Shown: positions 54,818 to 64,000 of the stretch, piece by piece
How the letters are laid out: each line of letters begins with the position of its first letter
Numbering within the stretch: position 1 is the stretch's first letter
Source of the DNA: Acanthochromis polyacanthus
Taxonomy: Eukaryota; Chordata; Actinopteri; Pomacentridae
DNA length: 64,000 bases
Reading direction: 5' to 3'
NCBI RefSeq assembly: GCF_021347895.1
Contig: NC_067132.1
Location: 5,442,268 to 5,506,267 of the forward strand
Made by a program: the position numbers and the translations under genes
Notes under the pieces: generated by a model
Told to the model about the DNA's origin: nothing
The model's database searches: none
What the model saw: the letters and a program-made list of their open reading frames with translations, nothing else

Positions 54818-55840
54818 TTTCTCCGGGTTTCTGAGCTTCCCCTCTTCTGTGATTCAGGAATCAGTCAGAATTTTATTGCCCTCAATTTGGTTCCTTTGAA
54901 GGCTTGGTGGTACTTGGGTGTTTTGAGCCAGTCTCTTGCTAAGACAGGTCCAATACACATCCTGGAGGTCTGTATTGGGGGGAATCCTTTAAAGTCAGCT
55001 CTCGGTCTCGCTTCCTGCTGACTTGATGCTTCGCGCCCCCATACCAGACATGTCCCACATCTGGCGTGGTGTCCTGGTGTCCCTCTTGCTTCGCTGATCA
55101 AAAGGGGAGCCTCATCTCCACTGTGGCTGTGAAGGTGTTAACTCTGTTCTTGTCATGTTCCACTGTTGATAATGATGACTGGTCGATCCTACAAAAGCTA
55201 AGATGAAACAACTGCTTACATTCATCAAGTTGACAAAACTGTTCCTCCAAATGAAGGCTAATCATGTTGTTTTATAACACCTTCAGCACATCAACTTTAT
55301 GAGTTGATATACAGGTTTGTTTTTTTTCTGTACTGCCTTAAAAATCTATGCAAAGTTTAAATAGCTTTAGTCAGGACTTCACTATCTTTGAGCAACCCTG
55401 ATTAAATGAGGATTATGTTTGATTCCACCTCATACATGCTGCTTCTTTTGTCATAGTTTCTGTCAGTTGTGAGAATGTTGTAAAGCATTTACTGATGACA
55501 CCAAAATCTAATGCTTCACGAGAATCACAGGCTGTGAACAAGGCAACAGTTTAGCAAATGATTCACAGCTCATTGTCTTTTGTCTTGAGTCAAGTTTTGC
55601 TAAAGCAGGTGCTTCAGTGATCTGTACGAACAAGTCAACGTGAGGTGACTGACCGTCTGCATGATGTCTTGTAAATGTGGTGATGGGACTGTATGCAGTG
55701 TTCCTGGAAACTAGAACAGATCTGTCTGATTCCACACCTTGAGGTTTAGGTCCAGCACCAGTAGATGTCATGAAAAGCGGAGGAAGGGTTGCATCACACA
55801 GTCTGTTCCTTTTTGTCTATTTTGTGGTTAATATATCTAC
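54818..55840. other. No gene recognised
   Basis: A minus frame of 78 codons (54865-55101) directly flanking the retroelement is coding-like in composition (GREASSQQEARPRADFKGFP) but unidentified; it may be part of an older retroelement. Confidence 0.35.
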
Positions 55841-55849
55841 CAGTATATC

Positions 55850-56015
55850 AGTTATTGTAAAGATTTTTTGGCCTTTTTGATAGTGCATAGTGGAGAGAGA
55901 GACAGGAAATGTGGTGGAAAGACCTGCAGCAAAGGGCCATAGGAAGGACTCGAACCCATGAAGACTGTAGTCCTGTTTATGGGTCATCTGCTCAACCTGA
56001 CAGACTGCTGTTAGT
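55850..56015. repeat. Short teleost dispersed repeat
   Basis: TTTTTTGGCCTTTTTGATAG, GAGAGAGACAGGAAATG and GGACTCGAACCCATGAAG match a common fish repeat. A smaller related piece lies at 58993-59100 (TTTATTGGGCAGCAACACTG, GACAGGAAATG). Confidence 0.5.
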
Positions 56016-56019
56016 ACTC

Positions 56020-59000
56020 AAATAATATCCCAGCTGTCACATCAGTGGTCACAGCAACCCTTTCACTGAACTCAAAAATCATTATGTCTGTTGAAAGTTT
56101 CTCTACAGTCATTGATTAAACCCCTAAAAACTCACCTCTGTGTGTCAGAATTACATATGCAGATCTTTTTCTTCTTAAATGACTTGGATCTGACTCTACA
56201 CTGTTAGTTCCTTCATAAAGTCCACATCTATAAAGGCCCTACATAGCTTCAGCTCATTACTGCAGTGAAGACAGTCACTGGCAAATGCAGCTTAGAAATG
56301 TAGGGCAAAGGAAACTTACAGACTACGAACAGTCTGTCAATGTTAACAAAGACAAAAACATATATATTAAAAAACAGTTAAATAGCATCCTGAGATGATG
56401 CATGGGAGAACGTTAAATTTTGTACTTGGAGGTAATGAAGAACATCAGAAACTAGTTCTGTGAATGATGCTGCTGATAGAACACTTTCTGCTGCTGATAA
56501 CCCAAACAGTCTCCACAGAGCACTATCAGATGCTTTCTCTTCAGGAGCTCATGCAGCAGCTGTTGTGGTGTCCAGTGACCACAGACCACCATCCTGCAGC
56601 TCATCTTCAGGAGGAATCCATGCTTTGACTGCAGTGAGCGGCTGTTGTCCTAATCTATGGTCTGTTGCGTCATGGAACCACCCCAGCCCCGTTACAGTCA
56701 CCAGCTACCATTTCATTTTGTTTGTCTTTTGAGCTTTCTAAAAACTGTTTATTTAAATCCCTTCAAACTCAACGCTGCTCTCATTTGGTATTCCACCAAC
56801 GAATCTGCTAGGTTTGAAGCAGATCAGATGAACAGGTGTGGAGAAAAGCAAAGACCAGACAGAGACATGCAGAGAGTTCAGGATTTATTAGTGAGACGTC
56901 AGGACCGGACAGAATCTGGGGTCCTGCAGAGTGCAGAGCACCAGGATTGATGTCCATGTCTTGCAGTACTGTTGTGATGAAAAGATGGCTTTTGTTTTTG
57001 TATTAGAACAAATTTCCCACAGGATTAAGCTTGTCATTTTGGTCTGGAGGGGCAGTGTCCTTCATGCAGCCAAATGTCTTCTCCTGTCTGGTTTCATTCC
57101 TGACATTTCCCTGCACCAACCATCTCTGCCTAAACCTCCCTCCTGTCTCTATAACCCCTGCCTCATTGCCCAGACTGTGATGTACGGGGCTTCATTAGAG
57201 ACTCTCCTTCTCTCCCAAATGTCTCTACAATGAGACATCAGGAGTAAAGAACCTATTTGTATCCATGCTAATGAGGCTGAGTGAGTCCATCCCTCCTGGT
57301 GAGTGTGAAAGCACACTCAGCCCATGAACCAGCCATCCCCTCAGAGAGAGCCTGTGGGCCAAGGGAATATAATATTCTCTTTTTTCTCCGTATCAGCCCT
57401 GTCAGAGGCTCTCCTCACTGCTATTTACTTTAGTCAAGGCTTTTCAAATTGAGAGCATTATCTGCTGGTGATGGAGCTTTAATTACAGTCGCTCCAGAGA
57501 GAGGCCGGCGCTGTTTCATCACAGCTACAAGAGCACAGCCTGGAAAAGAGACAAAGACAAAAACAACAACTGTTGCAGCACCAGTGAGAGGTTGGTCTAT
57601 ACTGACAGTATGTTCTTTGTAGTTTAGTATGAAGCTTAGAGCAGTGTAAAGTTAGAAGAAGTCCTCAGTTAACTGTAAGCTGAGGGGTCATTCCAGAAAT
57701 GGAGGACATCAAATTTCAAATAATCTGTGTAGAAAATACTAAAACGTGCAGTTGTTGTGTAAATGTTCTTGTCCTGAGACCAAATCTAAAAAAAAAATTA
57801 AAAAAAAAATAGGAGAAATGAATGTTTGAAAAATATTTTTAAAATACCAAATAAGTCTGGAGTTCCCCTAAAATGTCATTTTCTCTTGTCCCACTCCCTG
57901 ATGGACAAACTAAATAAAAAAACAGTTAAAATGAAATTTAAATGTACTTTTTTGTTTAGTTTTATTCATTGAAGTCTCTTGTAATTGTGGGAGCATTTCT
58001 GCAATCAACATAATATTTTGAATAATAATTATTATACATGGAACGTGTCCCACAACATGTTAGCATAACCTGCTGACATTTTTGTAACTTTCTGTCTTGT
58101 TTTTGTCATTTTATGTCTTATTTTTGGCGTTTTCTGTCTATACCTCATATTATCAGGATCACACTCATTCTTTGGACTGTTTTCCATCAGTGGTCAGCAG
58201 TAACAGCTAGCTAAATATCTAGCTTCTACTGCTGAGAAAAAGATCACATTAGCATGGATTAGAGTAGGGTTAGCAACAACACAGAAAACATGGAGTAAAA
58301 ATGCTACTACTGATATGTAAGCTGAGACGATCAAGCTTTTGATATTTTACTAGCTATTATTGATGAGTATGGAGCAGAAAGTTGTAAAAGAGAAGGTTTA
58401 TTTTTCAAAAATTTTGAATCCCAAATGTCCTCCAATTCAGGAATGACCCTTAGATACCACATTCAGCCTTTAAGAAATGCATTTATCCCCAAACCTTGGC
58501 CCTTATTTCTGTATTTTACATTAATCAGTTGCTGGAACCAACAAGCTGCCTGTCACCACAACAACCAGTGTGCAAGAGGATAAGTGGAGCCACTGAAAAC
58601 TGCATTCTATATTCAAATAAAAACCAAACAGAGATGGAATCTGAAGGAGTCACAAACACAACCAGGCCTGACCCTGAAAGTCCTGAGGATAATTAGACCA
58701 GATCAAAAACAGACCCTGACTGAGACAGAACATGTGCTATCAGATCATTTGATCCATGAAGAGGCAGCCATGGTGGGAAAGAGCAGCCCTTTAACGTGAA
58801 TTTTTATTTAGAACTTGTGGACCACCAGTGAAAGGTGTCACAAATGATAAAATGGGTTCATTGGGATCAGGGATTAGAGTTTACCAGGTGGAGTCCTCCA
58901 CCGTATACTTGAACCTGAAACTGCATTTTTAAATCAAACATCAGAACACTTTACATTCATGTGGTTATTTCAGTGGAATGAAAATGTGAGAGCTTTTCAT

Positions 59001-59415
59001 TCCTTTATTGGGCAGCAACACTGGAGAGATGACAGGAAATGAAGGAAAATGACATGCAAACAGGTCTCCATCCCAGAGGCAGAGCGGCGACAGTTTGATG
59101 CATCAAGTCTGAAATGACACGTTTGTTGTTCAGGGAATCCTTGATTAAAAAGATCAAATACATAAAAATGCATTAATCTGCATTGTTTGTGTTAGGCTAA
59201 AATGTTTCCTCCAGATGTTTCTGTCTATACTATAATGATCACCTGACACTCATTTGGCTGAACAGCTGCTTTTATTTATGAAATATATTGCAGAATACTT
59301 GTCATGTATTCTGCTGACTGCAATGCAACAATAAACAAATCAAATGCAGTTCATTCTGATCACATGGATTGTGCTTTACTTTTCAGTCACACAATCATCT
59401 TCAAAAACACTTCTC
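56020..59415. other. No gene recognised; mostly unique-looking sequence
   Basis: Frames up to 100 codons (56460-57233) without known domains. Poly-A rich spots lie at 57788-57810. 57240-57560 has few CpGs and no repeat signature, and could be a conserved non-coding element; this needs alignment to decide. Confidence 0.35.
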
Positions 59416-59421
59416 TAAGTA

Positions 59422-59636
59422 CACACGTGGACAAAATTGTTGGTACCCCTCAGTTAAAGAAGGAAAAACCCACAATTCTCACTGAAATCATTTGGAACTC
59501 ACAAAAGTAACAATAAATAAAAATTTATTGAAAATTAAATAATCAAAAACAGCCATTACTTTTGAATTGTTGATTAACATAATTATTTAAAAAAACAAAC
59601 TAATGAAACAGGCCTGGACAAAAATGATGGTACCTC
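59422..59636 (+). repeat. Left terminal inverted repeat (IR/DR)
   Basis: Begins CACACGTGGACAAAATTG; outer direct repeat at 59428-59447, inner direct repeat at 59616-59635. Complement of 60840-61056. Confidence 0.92.
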
Positions 59637-59700
59637 TATAAAAGATCGAAAACTATTTGACCAGAGTGACATGATTAACTCAGGTGTGTCATTTAATTGA

Positions 59701-60837
<1,137 letters not shown>

Positions 60838-60839
60838 GT

Positions 60840-61056
60840 TATGGGTACCATCATTTTTGTCCAGCCCTATTTCATTAGTTTGTTTTTTTAAATAATTATG
60901 TTAATCAACAATTCAAAAGTGATGGCTGATTTTGATTATTTAATTTTCAATAAATTTTTATTTATTGTTACTTTTGTGAGTTTCAAGTGATTTCAGTGAG
61001 AATTGTGGGTTTTTCCTTCTTTAACTGAGGGGTACCAACAATTTTGTCCACGTGTG
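60840..61056 (+). repeat. Right terminal inverted repeat (IR/DR)
   Basis: Inner repeat GGTACCATCATTTTTGTCCA at 60844-60863 and outer GGTACCAACAATTTTGTCCA at 61031-61050, ending CCACGTGTG. It pairs with the left arm with few mismatches (for example CATTTGG against CACTTGA). Confidence 0.92.
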
Positions 61057-61059
61057 TAC

Positions 61060-61710
61060 ATCTGTGCTGCTTTCTGCTTCCTCCTCTGTTTCTTCTCCTT
61101 CCTCTTTGAAGCCATTTTCACCCGTTTAAGTTGCAGAGGATTTAAAAGTTTACATGTTTATTTTACCCATTTACAGTCAAAGTCGACGACCATTTTCTAA
61201 ACAGAAACAGAAATGTTGACAGTTGTTCATCAGAAATGATCAAACCTGTAGCAGGACTCCAGCACTGAAACCTCGAGGTTCATGAAAGCATTTTGTTCTT
61301 TGGTTAGTTCATTTGTCACAGCCCGTTAGAGACTGCTTGAATAAGTCGTATCATTATTGGAGCACTTTGTGGCATCAACCAGAAAAGCATTAGCATCTGT
61401 TTGGTCCCTTCTCTGCAACTTTGGAGTTTGTTTGTTTGTTTGTTTGTTTTCTAGAGCTATGTTATGGTACCGGGTGCTTGATACTTTCAGTTGTGACGGG
61501 ATCTGCTACCTTTTATTCTGGGTTTCACCAGGTGCATCACAACAGCTATGAAGAGCTTTTTAATAAAATAATACAAGGTCATATAATGCACAGTCAGAAA
61601 AAAGACAACAGTGGACATTCAAGTTTGACTGATACTTTGAAATCAGCATCAGAAGCAGATTGAATGTTGTTTAGTAAAATATTTCTTCATATTCTCTTAC
61701 ATGCTGAAAC
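61060..61710. other. No gene seen
   Basis: Short frames only; (TTTG)n at 61424-61450. Confidence 0.5.
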
Positions 61711-61714
61711 TATG

Positions 61715-62450
61715 AAACCATCCATCCGTCTGCAGAGGCAGCAGATGAACCAAGTTGTTCCCTCCCCCCAGTAACGCTTTCCAGCTCTTCCTGGAGGATC
61801 CTGAGGTGTTCCCAGGTCAGATGAGATCTATAATCCCTCCAGATGGTTCTGGGTCTACCCCGCTGTCTCCTCCCAGGTGAACATGTTCAGAAAACCTCCA
61901 AAGGAAGTCTCCCTGGAGGATCTAAATCAGAAGTCCAAACCACCTCCACTGGTTCATTTAGAGCTGAAGGATCAGCAGCTCTACTCTGAGCCCCCTCTGG
62001 ATGTCTGAACTTGCTTGTATCCGTGATCTTGTTCTTTGGGTCACTACCCAGAGCTCATGATCATAGACGGGGGTTGGAACATAGATGGACGCTAAACTGA
62101 GATTTTCTCCTTGAGGCTCAGCTCCCTCTTCACCACCACAGTTCGATACAACGCCTTCATTACTGCTGATGCCACACCAATCCACCTGTCCATCTCTAGC
62201 TCTATTTTCCGTCACTCTCGAACAAGATCTTGAGATACCTCAACTCCTTGACTTTGGCACAGAACTCCCTCCAACCCAGAGGGAGCAATCCACCGGTTTC
62301 CATCAGAGAACCATGACCTCAGACTTGGAGGTTCTGATCCACAACCCTGCCACTTCACACTCATTTGCAAACCACTCTGGGGCTGCTGAAGGTCTGATGA
62401 AACCAACAGAATCACGTCATCTGTAAAAAGCAGACACACCCTCCTCACAC
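61715..62450 (-). pseudogene. LINE reverse transcriptase relic
   Basis: The minus strand reads CLLFTDDVILLVSSDLQQPQ (RT motif C, normally LLFADDVVLLASS, with Ala to Thr). Later come IYVPTPVYDHELWVVTQRTR and SRIQASS, then decayed sequence toward the C-terminus. It is the same common teleost LINE as the fragment at 1640-1925. Many frameshifts and stops; inactive. Confidence 0.75.
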
Positions 62451-62647
62451 TTATACCATCAAAGCACAGAACAAAAATGCAAAGTTCAGTTGATCAAACT
62501 CTAAGCGTATACCCCTTCTGGCTCATAGTAGCTCATCCAATCCCTTGGTAATTTGTTCTCTTTTGTTCTCCTGGTGGCTTCTGTGTGTTCAGGTCCTCCA
62601 AGAGTCTACAGTTATCTCCTCTCCTCACCACAGTGTGTGTCTGTAGA

Positions 62648-63115
62648 TCAATTCAATTCAATTCAATTCAAAGGGCTTTATTGGCATGACAAACACACAT
62701 TCACATTGCCAAAGCATTACATAAAATAAGCACACAATATAAACAGTTTAACACACTTCACTGGAGTGCAAAACAGTGCAAGACAGTAGTGCAAATACTA
62801 TAGAATAAGAATAAAATTAAAAAGAATAAAAATATATAGTCTCTTTGTACTTTCTAAGTGCTGAAAGTACAAGTGTGCAGTAGGATCTCCTCTGATGGAA
62901 GCTGCAGCTTCAAGAACTGCTGGAATATGGACCTTTTGGTGTTCTCCACCACATTCACCAAAGCGATGGCATGAGGGAGGTCAGTCTGAGGGCTGATGGA
63001 CCTGACGTTGGGTGCACACAGAGGTCAGTGTGGGGTTTCCGTCCAGTGACTCCTAGTCCCGACCAGCCACTTGGAACTTGAAGCTCAGTGTGGTGCAGTA
63101 GCTCCACCCTGGTTG
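62648..63115 (-). mobile_element. LINE 3' region with (AATTC)n tail
   Basis: (ATTCA)n at 62648-62670 followed by AAAGGGCTTTATTGGCATGA and CACATTGCCAAAGCATTACA, the antisense of a frequent fish LINE 3' end. Sequence up to about 63115 (AGGATCTCCTCTGATGGAAG, CCTTTTGGTGTTCTCCACCA) probably belongs to the same insertion. Confidence 0.5.
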
Positions 63116-63119
63116 TTCT

Positions 63120-64000
63120 CCATGCACCTCCACATTTTATTTGCTTTCTTTCTTTATTCTGCATCGAGATGGGGTCATTTCTTTGTCCATGTACAGCTTG
63201 TTATTTATTTGTTTGTTAAAATGTCACATAGTGATGCAAATCCAATGAAATGCAACCAGAACTAAAGTACATGAACTGATCTACTGTATGTTTTAATGCT
63301 GCTTTTCTACAACTTTATTTCATTGCTCTACAGATAGTTAATCAGCATGAAACGTGGATATCATGCAGAAAGCTCTTTATTGAAAACAGGCCAAACCATC
63401 CATCCCCTATAAGGATGACAAGTAATGTTAGTGTCTTCACTCTACTTAAATGTCTTCATGGGCTGAAAGCATGACGCAAAAGCCACTAAAGTGATATTAT
63501 TACTGGACACCTATTGGCGGCAGCAAGGGTCTTCATGAGGACACATTATGTGTATTAAAAGCTGTGTGATATTCCACCCAAGTGAGCTTTGAGTCATGAT
63601 TTGGAAAGAGTACAGAGGTATTGGTGACTCCCAGCAGCATAAATAAGGAAATGAAACCCCTTCAAAACACTTGATTTCAGAAGTAATTGCACATTTCTGG
63701 CCAGTGAAAAAATTATTTAAAAAAAAAATCAAGAAAAGAGAAAACTTTCAAGATATACTGTGTGGCTGAAGAAAAATCATTTTTTATAGGCTTGGGTTTA
63801 TGGATGGATTGTGCTTTGTGCCTTTAAATGGTGCTCTGAAGCTCATCATTGTGTGGTTAGCACACGTTGGGAAAAAAAACAAAGCAAAAAGCATAAAACC
63901 GCCAGCTGTCCACAAAAAAGGAATCCAGAGTGCATCTGGTCCACATAAAAGCATGTTGCTTCAATCACTGTTATGGTTCAATTTCATTCTTTATCTCAAC
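63120..64000. other. No gene seen
   Basis: AT-rich sequence with short frames only; nothing recognised up to the window end. Confidence 0.5.

Overview
This is teleost fish nuclear DNA with no host protein-coding gene that I can recognise. The evidence for a ray-finned fish is the mix of repeats: L2-type LINE 3' ends, ZMYM1-like hAT, Helitron-like ends with (TGTC)n, Tc1 transposons with sleeping-beauty-type terminal repeats, TG...CA solo LTRs and many (CA)n tracts. I see no rRNA, tRNA or CRISPR array. Almost everything that can be named is a mobile element, so the window reads as an intergenic or large-intron region that has served as a landing site. Several insertions can be ordered in time because empty-site sequence or target duplications survive.

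Layout. 0-4 kb: a TG...CA LTR (574-1318), LINE remnants, and an L2 split by an unclassified dispersed repeat (copy 1 of 2). 4.1-4.7 kb: foldback element with a perfect 10-bp target duplication. 5.9-9.8 kb: Helitron-like end, a MITE hit by a TTAA-target element, a hAT element with 8-bp duplication, and a 5'-truncated L2. 11-13 kb: Tc1 relic and CA tracts. 14-18.9 kb: Helitron-like copy 1, a solo LTR with 5-bp duplication, dispersed repeat copy 2, and a 30-bp minisatellite. 20.3-25.9 kb: Helitron-like copy 2, split by a 1.8-kb giant inverted repeat and by a 2.9-kb IS630/Tc1-type transposon with an intron-containing transposase. 29.9-31.4 kb: convergent first exons of a THAP protein and a YqaJ-type protein, the remains of one transposon. 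35-40 kb: CCAT satellite, two copies of a widespread fish repeat, and a LINE RT split by a solo LTR. 41-43.6 kb: hAT (GTF2IRD2/ZBED-like) pseudogene, then a 574-bp element carrying the start of a RecQ-like helicase, with a perfect 10-bp target duplication. 46.5-54.8 kb: an LTR retroelement with 1.35-kb LTRs and one long Gag-like ORF but no pol. 59.4-61.1 kb: a full-length Tc1 transposon with an intact 344-codon transposase and about 214-bp terminal repeats. 61.7-63.1 kb: LINE remnants.

The most noteworthy objects are the pol-less retroelement with a coiled-coil Gag and a CpG-rich promoter-like island beside its 3' LTR, the helicase-bearing element, the THAP/YqaJ deletion derivative, the giant inverted repeat, and the apparently intact Tc1. 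Coordinates of degenerate repeats are approximate. Family names rest on motifs and remembered family features, not on a search.
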